64,000 nt of DNA from Candidatus Halobonum tyrrellensis G22 (GCF_000495475.1 NZ_ASGZ01000068.1:56661-120660), one strand, 5' to 3'; numbered from the stretch's first letter, positions 47,609 through 56,438 are shown. Notes: generated by a model from the letters alone, not told the origin. Made by a program: numbers and translations.

Positions 47609-48928
47609 TCAGTCGGGCCGCTCGCCGCTCCAAGCGTCGCCCGCGACGGCGTCCGCGCCCGCCCGTCGGTCGGTCGGCCCCTCGAACGCCGCCGCGAGTC
47701 GGTCGCGCATGAACTCCCGGCGGAGGTCGCGGGCGCGCTCGTCACGCAGGTAGTTCTCCACGACGACCGTCGGGTCGGCGCTCCCCTGTTCGTCGGCCAC
47801 CTCGCCGACCAAGTCGAGAACCGGCCCGAGCACCGACGTGTACGCGTCGTACCAGAACCGGCGGGCGAGTTGAGGGGAGGGGCGCGCGCCGTCGACCGTG
47901 TCGGGTAGGTCGGCCGCCCGCGCCAAGTCGCGGAACCACGACCAGACCGTCCCGCGGGTGACGTGGCCGCTGGCGGCCTGCGCGGAGGGGAAGAGGTAGC
48001 CCGGCGGCTCGTCGTCGGTCGCGAGCGCGTCGAGACGGGCGGAGAGGGTCTCCTCGCCGTACAGCACGGACACCTCGCCGGGACCGTTCTTCCGCTCGTC
48101 GAACCGGACCGCGGTCACGTCGCCGCCCTCGCGGACGAACTGGTCGGCGTGGAGCGCCGCCGCCTCGCCCGCGCGCAGCCCCCACGCCGCGAGCGCGACC
48201 ACGAGCAGGCGGTCGCGGGTCGACTCCGCGGCCGCCGTCAGCGCCCGGACGTGGGCGGGGGCGAGCGCCGGGGGGTCGGCGTCGGTCACCTCCCACTTGA
48301 ACTCGGTGTACAGCCCGGTCGCCGGGTTCACCCCGGCGCGTTTCCGGCCGACGAGGTGGGTGTACCACTCGTCGACGACCGACCGAACCCGCCGCTTGGT
48401 GCGCGCGGCGTACCCCTCGGCGTCCAGCCGGTCGAACGCGGCGTAACACGCGTCGGTCGCGCGGTACGCCGGCACGTCGGCGTCGCGCGCGACCGGCGAG
48501 AGCAGGTCGTCGTCGCCGTTCGCCGCGGCGTACGCGCGGACGTAGAGGTTGAGCCGCCGGCGGAGCGTGTCGACCGACGCGTCCGCCAGGTCGGCGTGTC
48601 GCTTCCGCCGGCGCTCGACGAACCGGTCGAGCGCGTCGACCGTCCCTTCGTGGTCGCTGTTCCACTCGTAGCCGGCTTCCTCGTGGCCCAAGACCTCGGT
48701 CCAGAACTCGCCCAACGAGAGGTCGTGGTGGCGGCGGAGCGCCGCGAGGAACGACCGGAGGCCGCGCTCGCGGAACCACTCGTGTGTCGGGCGGTGGTCG
48801 GGCGGCTTCCCCTCGCCGTCGAGGCGGGGGAGAACCACCCGGCGGTACTCGTCGGCGAACCCCGCGCGGTCGAGCGTCGTCCAGCGGACGCCCGAGAAGT
48901 CGGGGCGGTCGCCGGCCGCGTCGCTCAT
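47609..48928 (-). CDS. Solitary tyrosine recombinase/integrase-like protein
   Basis: A 439-residue protein with the layout of haloarchaeal tyrosine recombinases. The N-terminal SAM-like helical part spans to about 190. The catalytic part has the Arg-I box WGLRAGEAAAL, a beta-hairpin lysine in ERKNGPGEVSV, a modified second box PSPQLARRFWYDAYT (Q/L where HxLR is usual) and a C-terminal tyrosine in VVVENYLRDERARD. The replaced histidine makes activity uncertain. No excisionase, tRNA or flanking repeat was found, so it may be a domesticated or orphan recombinase. Confidence 0.68.
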   Translation of the reverse strand: MSDAAGDRPDFSGVRWTTLDRAGFADEYRRVVLPRLDGEGKPPDHRPTHEWFRERGLRSFLAALRRHHDLSLGEFWTEVLGHEEAGYEWNSDHEGTVDALDRFVERRRKRHADLADASVDTLRRRLNLYVRAYAAANGDDDLLSPVARDADVPAYRATDACYAAFDRLDAEGYAARTKRRVRSVVDEWYTHLVGRKRAGVNPATGLYTEFKWEVTDADPPALAPAHVRALTAAAESTRDRLLVVALAAWGLRAGEAAALHADQFVREGGDVTAVRFDERKNGPGEVSVLYGEETLSARLDALATDDEPPGYLFPSAQAASGHVTRGTVWSWFRDLARAADLPDTVDGARPSPQLARRFWYDAYTSVLGPVLDLVGEVADEQGSADPTVVVENYLRDERARDLRREFMRDRLAAAFEGPTDRRAGADAVAGDAWSGERPD

Positions 48929-49317
48929 CGCATCCCCCGGACGGCGCGGGTCGGCGCTCTCGAACGAGTCATGTTCGGGTGGTTCGGCGGAACTCTCTAC
49001 TCACTAATAATTTTGTGGGGAAGACGGACCCGTGCAGTCCGTTCGACCCACGGCCGATCCGGGGCGAATCCGCCAAAACTAGGTAAATCGTATATCGCGA
49101 TACGCAATGCGGAGAGGAGCGACGCTACCGGGCGCTCGTCCGGGTCCGCAGGACGGCCACGCCGCTGGCGGGTGGATAACTGGCGGGCAGAACGCCGAGT
49201 ACCCCTACCCGGTGCCCGCCGCTGTACCCGGATCGTGGGGGTCGTCGGGAATAGGTCTTGTGTCGGTTCGGCCTTCCCGAACGGCCGCCGGGGCGCCGGA
49301 GCGCGGAGCGGGGGCCG
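48929..49317. other. 389-bp intergenic region with an imperfect palindrome
   Basis: Upstream of the recombinase gene. It contains AT-rich ACTCACTAATAATTTTG at about 49000-49016, a probable promoter for the leftward recombinase or part of one, and the 10-bp palindrome TATCGCGATA (49093-49102) within CGTATATCGCGATACG. No gene is supported. A short tRNA-like TTCGA near 49048 does not fold. Confidence 0.45.
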
Positions 49318-49755
49318 TCAGGCCAGCCCGCGTTCCTCGACGCCGTCGCGGATCAGCGTCCCGCGCTTCCGGACGCGGTTGACGTACCGCTCGACCTTCT
49401 CGGGTTTCTCGCCGTAGTAGGAGGCGATCCACTCGACGTCCGTGTACGGTTGGGTGAGGAAGTACGCGACGAGGGTGTCGCGGCCGGCCTGGATGATCTC
49501 CGGCGGGACGCCGCGTTCGCCCGTGCCGGCCTCCTCGAAGCCGTTCACGTCGAAGTAGACGTCGGCGTACAGTTCGGCCAGGTCGGGGTCGTCGAACTCG
49601 ATCCCCCGGTGGTGGGGCGCCTCGAACCGGTAGACGGTGGCTCCCTCTCGGGTCGTACACTCGACGATGCGGACGTCGAGGACGTACTCGCGGTGGGTCG
49701 ATTCGGCTCGGTCGCCGGACGGGTCGTCCGGGGTCGGGTCGTCGGGTCGTGACAT
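49318..49755 (-). CDS. Conserved-looking haloarchaeal hypothetical protein
   Basis: A 145-residue protein I cannot name. After a Pro/Asp-rich disordered lead (about 25 residues) comes a compact domain with VLDVRIVECTTREGATVYRFEAPHHRGIEFDDPDLAELYADVYFDV. A helix-rich C-terminus (DTLVAYFLTQPYTDVEWIASYYGEKPEKVERYVNRVRKRG) could be a small DNA-binding fold. The ATG at 49755 is preferred over the open frame further upstream, which has no protein-like composition. Confidence 0.55.
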   Translation of the reverse strand: MSRPDDPTPDDPSGDRAESTHREYVLDVRIVECTTREGATVYRFEAPHHRGIEFDDPDLAELYADVYFDVNGFEEAGTGERGVPPEIIQAGRDTLVAYFLTQPYTDVEWIASYYGEKPEKVERYVNRVRKRGTLIRDGVEERGLA

Positions 49756-49801
49756 GGGTGATCTGGTGGGTGGAGTCTGACGGAACGCGGTTGCGGTCGA
49801 G

Positions 49802-50539
49802 TTACGGTCGGCGCACGAGCGCGAGTGCGGCCAGCAGGCCGACGGCGACGAACGCGAGGACGGCCGGGAGCGGGGCGGCGGTCGCGGTGGTGTCCCCGCC
49901 CGGGTTCCCCGCACTCTCGGCGGCGTCCGCGGTGGCGGTCGACGCCGCGGCGGCGGCGGCGGTGTCGGTGGTCCCGGCACCGGCGCTCCCGGCGGTGTCC
50001 CCGCCGGTCACCGTCACGACGCCCGCGCGCGTCGCCGGGTCGAGTGCGCTCCCGTCGTCGGCGTCGAACTGCCGCGGTTCGACGACGAGTTCGGTCTCGC
50101 CGGGCGCGACGCCCGCGAGTTCGACCGTCGCGAGCGTCACGTTCGACGCGCGGGGCTCGACCGCTCCCTCCACGTCGGCGGCTTCGAGCGTGACGCTCGC
50201 GCCGTCGTCGGCTATCGCCGGGTCGGTCGTCAGCCCGAACGCGTCGGGGTAGCCGGCCGAGTCGATGTGCGCCGTCTCGGGGTCCGACACCGAGAGGTCG
50301 AGGTAGTAGCCCGACAGTCCGTCGGGCGCGTCGGTGAGGACGACGCCGACGGTGACGGTGCCGTCGGGGGCGACGGTCGCGCCGCCGACGCGGACGGTCG
50401 GGGCGTCGCTTTGAGCCGCGACCGTCCCGGCGGCTGTGACCCCGCCGAGGAGGGCGAGCGCCGTCAGTCCGAGCGCCACCCCGCGCGGGCGGTCGGCGGC
50501 GAGCGTCGCGAGTACGGAAATCGGGTCGTATCGTGTCAT
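49802..50539 (-). CDS. Membrane-anchored cohesin-like protein
   Basis: This 245-residue protein has an N-terminal signal segment (VALGLTALALLGGVTAAGTVAAQ, about 20-43) and a cohesin-like beta-sandwich (about 47-178). A Ser/Thr/Ala/Gly linker (180-220) and a C-terminal hydrophobic anchor ending in two arginines follow. It is probably displayed at the cell surface. It lies next to a secreted enzyme with a dockerin (50640), so it may act as its scaffold. The family similarity to cellulosomal cohesins is by domain pattern only and binding is not shown. The 100-bp gap and same strand fit cotranscription. Confidence 0.65.
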   Translation of the reverse strand: MTRYDPISVLATLAADRPRGVALGLTALALLGGVTAAGTVAAQSDAPTVRVGGATVAPDGTVTVGVVLTDAPDGLSGYYLDLSVSDPETAHIDSAGYPDAFGLTTDPAIADDGASVTLEAADVEGAVEPRASNVTLATVELAGVAPGETELVVEPRQFDADDGSALDPATRAGVVTVTGGDTAGSAGAGTTDTAAAAAASTATADAAESAGNPGGDTTATAAPLPAVLAFVAVGLLAALALVRRP

Positions 50540-50639
50540 GTGTGGTGTCTGTGGTGGATTCCGAGCGGGACCGGGCGGCCGTCGGCCGCGGGACCGACCG
50601 ACGGTCGGACGCGACGGGCCGGCTTCAGCGCGGGTCGGG

Positions 50640-53354
50640 TCAGTTGACCTCTTCGTAGAGGGAGACCACGTCGTCGTAGTCGAGTTGGCCGTTCTCGTTG
50701 AAGTCGTACGCCGACTCGTTCATCCGGACGCTCTCGGAGTCGAAGTTCTCGAAGAGGATCTCGACGTCCTGGTAGTCCAGCCGGCCGTTGCCGTTGAGGT
50801 CCTCGTAGAGACCGTCGTTGTCGAGGTCCTCGGGGGCGGTGCCGTCGTCGCCGCCGACGTTCGACGGGCCGGCGACGAACACGCCCGAGAGCCCCTCGGC
50901 GTCGAGCGACTCGCCCGACTCGTCGTCCATCCGCTCGACGTCGACCGTCAGGTCGGTCGTCCCGGTGGCGTCGGCGCGGACGGTCAGCGACGCGAGTTCG
51001 ACGTTGCGGCCGCCCGGCTGGACGCCCTTCTCGGTGTCGGCGAACCGCAGCGTAGCCGTCGACCCGTCGCTCGACACCGAACGCTCGGTCAGCCCGAGTT
51101 CGTCGGCGAACTCGACGCCCTCGATGGTCGCGACGTCGGGGTCGGAGACGCCGACCGTGAGCGTCGCGCCCGACACCCCGCTCGGGAGCGAGGTGGCCTC
51201 GACCGGCACGCTTGCGGTCTTCCCCTGCGCGACGGCCATCGACGCGACGTCGACCGTCACGTTGGGCTGGTAGACGTACAGGCAGTCGTTGGGGTACGAC
51301 CGCGCGGGACCGCCGAAGCCGTCCTCACAGCAGAGGACGCGCCCGTCGCGCATCGCGTAGACGTTGTCGATGTTGCGGAGCGCGCCGTCGGCGGCTCCGG
51401 GGCTGTCGGTGAAGTCGGGACCGACGATGACCGGGTCGAGCCGCGAGACGTCGTAGTCCGGTTCGAGTTCCGCCCGGTAGACGACGCCGCCGTCGACGCG
51501 GTCCATCTGGACGTCGCCGGTGTCGTTCGCGAGGTCGTCGTTGAACTCGGAGATGCCGAAGTAGACGAAGTCGCCCGGCTCGGAGTCGTCGACGCTGTCG
51601 ACGCCCTCCGCCTTGTTGAACTCGATCGAGGCGCCGATCTCCTTGGCCGCGGCGCGGGTCTCGAGGAACGGCACCCGGCGGAGGTCCTCGTCGACGCCGC
51701 CGGGACCGTGCTGTTCGTACTGTTCGGCCCACGCGAGGATGTCCTCGTTGCTGATGTAGTTCCGGTTGCCGTTTTCGATGACCTCCAGGTCGGCCTCCTT
51801 GAGCGCCGCCTCGGGGTCCGCCTCCCAGTCGGTGTCCGCGTGTGCGTCGAGGTAGTCGGCCTGCGTGATGTCGTCGTACTCGGCGATCCACGACTCCACC
51901 TCGCCGTTGGTGGCGTGGCCGAGCTCCATCCACTCGATTTCGAGCGGGGTCTGCGCCGGCGAGTTGCGGCTCCCCGACTCGGCGGCGTTGGCGGCGTCGT
52001 TGGTGATCTTCGGCGCGTACAGCGTGCCCGCGATGTCGTCGGTGTCGTCGTAGCTGTCGATCGGTGCGTCGGCGACGAACTTGTAGACCCCCTTGCTGTC
52101 GCCGTCCGAGCAGCCGTAGACGGTCTTGCGGTCGCCCTGGATGTCCGGCGCCTCCCAGGAGGCGCGGCCCATCACCCAGTACTTCATCGGCGTCGGCGGG
52201 TCGGCCGCGGGGTCGCGGATGTCCACGAAGTAGCCGTAGCGGTACGGGTTGGGGTAGACGTCGTCGATGGGCGTCGTCGCGAGGTTCTCCTCGCCGTCTT
52301 GGTCGGCCGGGTCGGCGCCGAGGTAGTACGCGAGGAACTCGACGCCGTCGAGCGCCCAGTACCCCTGCGGGCCGAACGCCTCGGCGACGTCGCCGCTCTC
52401 GGCGTACGTCTCGATGGCCGGCCCGATCTCCGTCGGGTTCGGCCGGTTCCAGAACTGACAGCCGCCGACGAGGCCGACGCCCGACTCCGCCTCGACGATC
52501 TCGCCGACCGTGTGGGTCAGGTTAACGCGGGGGTGCGCGTAGTTCTCCTCGGCGGAGATCATCGTGTCCCACGGGCTGAGGTCGCCGTAACAGTTGATCC
52601 GCGTCCCGCCGATATCGCGGAACGCGTCGGTGTTGACCAGGTTGCTCGCGTTCTCCAGGTCGGCGCTCCACTCGCCGTCGTCGTCCCGGCTGATCGGAAC
52701 CCGCGAGACGTTACCCGGGCTGTTCTCCCAGTTGGTGAACAGGTACCCCTCGGTCCCGTCGTCGTTCGTCGGGACGAACTGGTTGCAGTCGGGGTTGCTC
52801 GCCGCCAGACCGTACTGGGTGCCCGCGAAGTAGGTGTCCGCTCCCGCGGAGTCGGCGCCGACCGCCCCGCTGTCGTCCCGGTTGATGATGTTCCGGCCGT
52901 CGGGGGTCCGGGTCACGCCCAGCAGCGCCGACCCGTCGCGGATCGGCTGGCGGCCGTAGAAGAGGACCTCGTACTCGCTGTCGACCGCCCGAACGTCGCC
53001 CTGTTCCTCGCGGGTCTCGGGGATGTCCACCTCGGTGAAGTCCTCGTTGCTCCCGTCGAACTGGAACTGGAAGCCGCTGAAGTAGCCGACCGCCGCCCGT
53101 CCGAACGGTTCGCCGTTCTCCGCGGAGGGGTGCTGGAGGCTGTACAGCAGCGACCCGTCCTCGAAGACGAACGGACCGGTCACCTCCGCGCCGAACGCGG
53201 TCGTCGAGAAGCGCTTGAGACTCCCCTTCACGCTCGGGGCGCCAGCCGTGTCCGACTCCGGTACTTCCTCCGCACTCGCGACGCCGGCCACGCTCGCACC
53301 GAGCGCGGCAGCGACCGACGACGCCATCAGGTTCCGCCGATTCAGGTCCACCAT
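50640..53354 (-). CDS. PhoX-like secreted esterase/phosphatase with cohesin-like and dockerin modules
   Basis: A 904-residue exported protein. A Tat signal opens it: twin-arginine NRRNLMASSVAAALG with VASA cleavage site around residue 28. Residues from about 40 to 690 match the PhoX/DUF839 beta-propeller phosphatase family (GDLSPWDTMISAEENYAHP). A cohesin-like domain spans about 695-825. Two EF-hand-like dockerin repeats, DLNGNGRLDYQDVEILF (about 850) and DFNENGQLDYDDVVSLY (about 884), end the chain; their Asp/Asn residues should bind Ca2+. PhoX enzymes hydrolyse phosphate esters with Ca/Fe cofactors. ATG 53354 is used because the upstream in-frame ATG would precede the Tat motif by 21 residues. 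Cotranscription with the downstream cohesin-like gene is likely. Confidence 0.8.
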   Translation of the reverse strand: MVDLNRRNLMASSVAAALGASVAGVASAEEVPESDTAGAPSVKGSLKRFSTTAFGAEVTGPFVFEDGSLLYSLQHPSAENGEPFGRAAVGYFSGFQFQFDGSNEDFTEVDIPETREEQGDVRAVDSEYEVLFYGRQPIRDGSALLGVTRTPDGRNIINRDDSGAVGADSAGADTYFAGTQYGLAASNPDCNQFVPTNDDGTEGYLFTNWENSPGNVSRVPISRDDDGEWSADLENASNLVNTDAFRDIGGTRINCYGDLSPWDTMISAEENYAHPRVNLTHTVGEIVEAESGVGLVGGCQFWNRPNPTEIGPAIETYAESGDVAEAFGPQGYWALDGVEFLAYYLGADPADQDGEENLATTPIDDVYPNPYRYGYFVDIRDPAADPPTPMKYWVMGRASWEAPDIQGDRKTVYGCSDGDSKGVYKFVADAPIDSYDDTDDIAGTLYAPKITNDAANAAESGSRNSPAQTPLEIEWMELGHATNGEVESWIAEYDDITQADYLDAHADTDWEADPEAALKEADLEVIENGNRNYISNEDILAWAEQYEQHGPGGVDEDLRRVPFLETRAAAKEIGASIEFNKAEGVDSVDDSEPGDFVYFGISEFNDDLANDTGDVQMDRVDGGVVYRAELEPDYDVSRLDPVIVGPDFTDSPGAADGALRNIDNVYAMRDGRVLCCEDGFGGPARSYPNDCLYVYQPNVTVDVASMAVAQGKTASVPVEATSLPSGVSGATLTVGVSDPDVATIEGVEFADELGLTERSVSSDGSTATLRFADTEKGVQPGGRNVELASLTVRADATGTTDLTVDVERMDDESGESLDAEGLSGVFVAGPSNVGGDDGTAPEDLDNDGLYEDLNGNGRLDYQDVEILFENFDSESVRMNESAYDFNENGQLDYDDVVSLYEEVN

Positions 53355-53390
53355 GCGAGTCAAGCGGTGGGTGTGCCGGTCAAATGCGTT

Positions 53391-53405
53391 TATATTGCGA
53401 ATATA
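53391..53405. promoter_or_regulatory. AT-rich dyad in the PhoX-like promoter
   Basis: TATATT-GCG-AATATA is a perfect 6-bp inverted repeat, 36 bp upstream of the PhoX-like start codon. It overlaps the probable TATA box and may be an operator. Confidence 0.45.
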
Positions 53406-53527
53406 GTATCGAAACAAGATTGCCGAGACGGGGGTGTGTGAACGTTCCTCACCGTACCGGAGAGGCGTCGCTGACGCGGCCGCCGCCCGACAGCGCTACC
53501 CCGGGTCGGCCGTCGGCCCGCTCCGAT

Positions 53528-53541
53528 TTAGGTGTGCCTAA
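53528..53541. promoter_or_regulatory. DtxR/Idr/SirR-like metal-regulator box
   Basis: TTAGGTGTGCCTAA, with perfect TTAGG/CCTAA arms around 4 nt, resembles the TTAGG-type operators of DtxR-family iron/manganese regulators, which in haloarchaea include Idr and SirR. It is about 175 nt from the PhoX-like start and about 260 nt from RdfA, with no metal-uptake gene beside it. Confidence 0.5.
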
Positions 53542-53769
53542 TAGTGCGTGCGCCACGGGTGGTAAAAGAAACCGAGGTGCGCCGCCGCCAGCGGTGGACG
53601 AGGAGAAGTATCATTTATCGTTCTATCAATTATATTCGATTGTTCTTCGATTCAGCACCAATCACTATTCTGGGTGTTTCGATCGTCGAAGGCGTCGTCC
53701 CCCGAATGCGTTGGGTATTCTTTACGGCCGTACGTGCGTAATCGAGCGGGGAGGAGCGCGGACCGGGGA

Positions 53770-53778
53770 TTTATAAAC
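53770..53778 (+). promoter_or_regulatory. TATA box of the RdfA-like gene
   Basis: TTTATAAAC lies 22-30 nt before the GTG at 53800, at the haloarchaeal TATA position for a leaderless transcript. This decides the start over the longer upstream frame. Confidence 0.75.
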
Positions 53779-53799
53779 GAACGGCGCGTCCGTACGGGT

Positions 53800-54423
53800 G
53801 TGGCAGAGTCAAACTCGTCCGGGGACTCACAGTCGTCCCGCCGCCGCAGTAAGGTCGAACGCGTCATCGACGAGTACGACCTGGGGGAGGCGGGGGACAC
53901 GCTGGTGAGACGCTGGACCAGTGAGGGAGACGACCGGATGAGCCTCCGGGCACTGGCCGACTGGTTCAACACGCGGGTGTTGGAGGCGGCGCTCGAACGG
54001 AACGGGGAGACGCCGCTGGAGGGAGAGGTGGACAACCTCTATCGACTCCTGACCGACGACGACGCGAGCGCCGGCAGCCGCACCCAGGCGGAACGGACGC
54101 TCGAACGCGACGGAGTCGACCCGGAGGAACTCCGCTCGGACTTCCTCACCCATCAGACCATATACACGTACCTCACCAAGCGACGGAACGTCTCGCGGGA
54201 GGACACCGAGACGGACCCGATCGAGGCGGCCGAACGGCGCGTACAGGGCCTGCTCGGCCGGACGCAGGCGGTCGCCGAGGAGTCGCTCGGGCGACTAGCG
54301 GGCGACCAGATCCGGGTGGGCGACGCGGAAGTGTACGCCGACGTGTCGGTGTACTGTTCCGACTGCGAGCAGACGTTCGAGTTCGTCGACCTGCTCGAAC
54401 GCGGCGGCTGCGACTGCGCGTGA
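53800..54423 (+). CDS. rdfA: RdfA-like rod-determining factor
   Basis: A 207-residue haloarchaeal protein. It has SKVERVIDEYDLGEAGDTLVRRWTSEGDDRMSLRALADWFNTRVLEAAL at the N-terminus and a middle QTIYTYLTKRRNVSRED. A C-terminal Cys cluster (CSDCEQTF, CDC) suggests zinc binding. This is the RdfA pattern; RdfA promotes the rod cell form in Haloferax volcanii and is encoded next to an SMC-like gene, as here. It probably works with the protein encoded at 54489. Confidence 0.75.
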   Translation: MAESNSSGDSQSSRRRSKVERVIDEYDLGEAGDTLVRRWTSEGDDRMSLRALADWFNTRVLEAALERNGETPLEGEVDNLYRLLTDDDASAGSRTQAERTLERDGVDPEELRSDFLTHQTIYTYLTKRRNVSREDTETDPIEAAERRVQGLLGRTQAVAEESLGRLAGDQIRVGDAEVYADVSVYCSDCEQTFEFVDLLERGGCDCA

Positions 54424-54459
54424 GGCCGTAAGCGGGCGGACGGTCCCGCTACCGCCGCG

Positions 54460-54467
54460 CTTAATAC
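54460..54467 (+). promoter_or_regulatory. TATA-like box of the SMC-related gene
   Basis: CTTAATAC lies 22-29 nt upstream of the ATG at 54489, a promoter separate from that of RdfA. Confidence 0.5.
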
Positions 54468-54488
54468 CTCCTGTCCGAACTAAGGGAC

Positions 54489-56438
54489 ATGCCAACTGGT
54501 CAGGAAGCGGCACCGCACTGCACAGTGCGCGCGGAGAACATCGGGGGGATCGACTCGACGGAACTGACCCTCTCGTCGGGGGTAACGGTGCTCTCGGGGC
54601 GGAACGCCACGAACCGGACGTCGTTCCTCCAGGCGCTGATGGCGGGGCTCGGAGGGGACCAGGCGACGCTCAAGCGCGACGCGGACGAGGGGCGCGTCGA
54701 GTTGGAGTTCGACGGAGAGACGTACACGCGGACGCTGACGCGCGGCGGCGACGGCGTCGTGATGGGGGGCGACCCGTACCTCGACGACGCCACCACGGCC
54801 GAACTGTTCGCGTTCCTGTTGGAGTCGAACGAGGCGCGGCAGGTCGTCGAGCGCGCGGGCGACCTCCGCGAGGTGATCATGCGGCCCGTCGACACCGACG
54901 CGATCCAAGCGGAGGTGTCGCGGCTGACCGACGAACGACAGGACGTCGACTCGCGGCTCGACTCGCTGGAGTCGCTCGCCGACCGCCTGCCCGACCTCGA
55001 ACGGCGCCGGACGTCGCTCCGCGAGCAGATCGAGGAGAAGGAGACCGAACTCGCCGACAAGGAGACCGAAATCGAGGAGGCCGACGCCGAGGTCGAGGAG
55101 TCGCGGTCCGAGCAGGTCGAACTCGAGGAGACGTTGGAGGAACTCCGCGACGTGCGGTCGTCGCTCGAGGACGTCCGGTTCGACATCGAGACCGAACGCC
55201 AGAGCATCGAGGGGTTGGAGGACGACCTCGCGGAGTACGAGTCGGAGCTCGCCGACCTGCCGGAGACGCCCGCGGGCAACGTCGCGGACTTGGAGGACGA
55301 CATCGAGCGGCTGCGGAGCCGCGAGCGCGACATCGAGTCGACGCTCAACCGGCTCCAGCGCGTCGTCCAGTTCAACGAGGAGATGCTCGACGGCTCCGAG
55401 ACGGAGCTCCAGTCGGTGGTCGAGGGGAGCCGCGAGGGCGACGGCTCGGTCACCGACTCGCTGGTCGAGGGGGAGACGGTCACCTGCTGGACGTGCGGCT
55501 CGGAGGTCGACCCCGGGCGGATCGAGGAGACGCTCGACGTGCTCCGCGAGACCGCCGCCGAGAAGCGCGCCGAGCGCAACGAGGTCCGCGAGGAGCTCGA
55601 CGAGATCGAGTCCGACCGCTCCCAGTACGAACGACAGCAGCGCGAGCGCGACCGGCTCGAACGCCGGATCAGCGAGACCGAGAGCGAACTCGACCGGCGG
55701 CGCGACCGGATCCCCGACCTGGAGGACGAGCGCGACGACCTCCACGCGGAGATCGAGGAGCTCGAGTCGACCGTCGACGAACTCGAGGGCGCCGACCAGA
55801 GCCCGCTGCTCGACCTCCACCGCGAGGCGAACCAACTGGAGTTCGAGATCGAGCGGCTGGAGGGGGAGGTCGAGGACGTCGACGCCGAGATCGACGACAT
55901 CGAGTCGCAGCTCGACGAGCGCGACGACCTGGAGGCCCGCCGCGAGGAGATCGGCGAGGAACTCACCGACCTCCGGACGCGGATCGACCGGATCGAGCGG
56001 TCGGCGGTCGACGAGTTCAACGAGCAGATGGCGACCGTGCTCGACATCCTCGACTACGAGAACCTCGACCGCGTCTGGATCGAGCGCCGCGAGACGACCC
56101 GGCAGGAGGGCCGCCGGAAGGTCGAGACGACCGTGTTCGACCTCCACGTCATCCGGAGCACCGGCGACGGGACGACGTACGAGGACACGATCGACCACCT
56201 CAGCGAGTCCGAGCGCGAGGTGATCGGGTTGGTGTTCGCGCTCGCGGGCTACCTCGTCCACGAGGCGTACGAGGAGGTTCCGTTCGTCCTGCTCGACTCG
56301 CTCGAAGCCATCGACTCCGAGCGGATCGCCGACCTGGTCGACTACTTCGGCGAGTACGCCGACTACCTCGTGGTCGCGCTCCTCCCCGAGGACGCCGCCG
56401 CGGTCGACGACCGTCACGAGCGCGTCGCCCCCGCCTGA
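54489..56438 (+). CDS. Archaea-specific SMC-related protein (Sph3-like)
   Basis: A 649-residue SMC/Rad50-like ATPase half. It has an N-terminal P-loop SGRNATNRTSF (36-46) and a long charged coiled coil (about 140-330 and 350-520). A CxxC hinge (C333/C336 in CWTCGSEV) resembles the Rad50 zinc hook. The C-terminal part carries LSESEREVIGLVFALAG and a Walker-B-like FVLLDSLEAID. The Walker A lysine is replaced by R43, a notable deviation. Together with RdfA it is expected to influence cell shape rather than chromosome condensation. The start ATG follows its own TATA box. Confidence 0.78.
   Translation: MPTGQEAAPHCTVRAENIGGIDSTELTLSSGVTVLSGRNATNRTSFLQALMAGLGGDQATLKRDADEGRVELEFDGETYTRTLTRGGDGVVMGGDPYLDDATTAELFAFLLESNEARQVVERAGDLREVIMRPVDTDAIQAEVSRLTDERQDVDSRLDSLESLADRLPDLERRRTSLREQIEEKETELADKETEIEEADAEVEESRSEQVELEETLEELRDVRSSLEDVRFDIETERQSIEGLEDDLAEYESELADLPETPAGNVADLEDDIERLRSRERDIESTLNRLQRVVQFNEEMLDGSETELQSVVEGSREGDGSVTDSLVEGETVTCWTCGSEVDPGRIEETLDVLRETAAEKRAERNEVREELDEIESDRSQYERQQRERDRLERRISETESELDRRRDRIPDLEDERDDLHAEIEELESTVDELEGADQSPLLDLHREANQLEFEIERLEGEVEDVDAEIDDIESQLDERDDLEARREEIGEELTDLRTRIDRIERSAVDEFNEQMATVLDILDYENLDRVWIERRETTRQEGRRKVETTVFDLHVIRSTGDGTTYEDTIDHLSESEREVIGLVFALAGYLVHEAYEEVPFVLLDSLEAIDSERIADLVDYFGEYADYLVVALLPEDAAAVDDRHERVAPA

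Larger units (their letters stand above)
53406..53799. other. 394-bp divergent intergenic region, partly AT-rich
   Basis: Between the PhoX-like and RdfA-like starts. It contains the DtxR-like box at 53528-53541 and an AT-rich stretch at about 53608-53680 unlike the surrounding DNA. An open frame running from 53674 into the RdfA gene lacks protein character. No other gene was recognised. Confidence 0.5.

Noticed and set aside
49021..49060. Possible tRNA fragment (GTTCGACCC-like arm)
   Set aside because: The TTCGA stretch lacks pairing arms, and no acceptor or anticodon stem can be built around it.
53355..53417. Upstream start for the PhoX-like protein
   Set aside because: It would put 21 extra residues before the twin-arginine motif and overlap the AT-rich promoter dyad.
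50436..53441. 1000-residue open frame antisense to the PhoX-like gene
   Set aside because: Shadow of GC-biased codon use. Composition is Val/Arg/Asp rich with no motifs, while the opposite strand has clear family signatures and a Tat signal.
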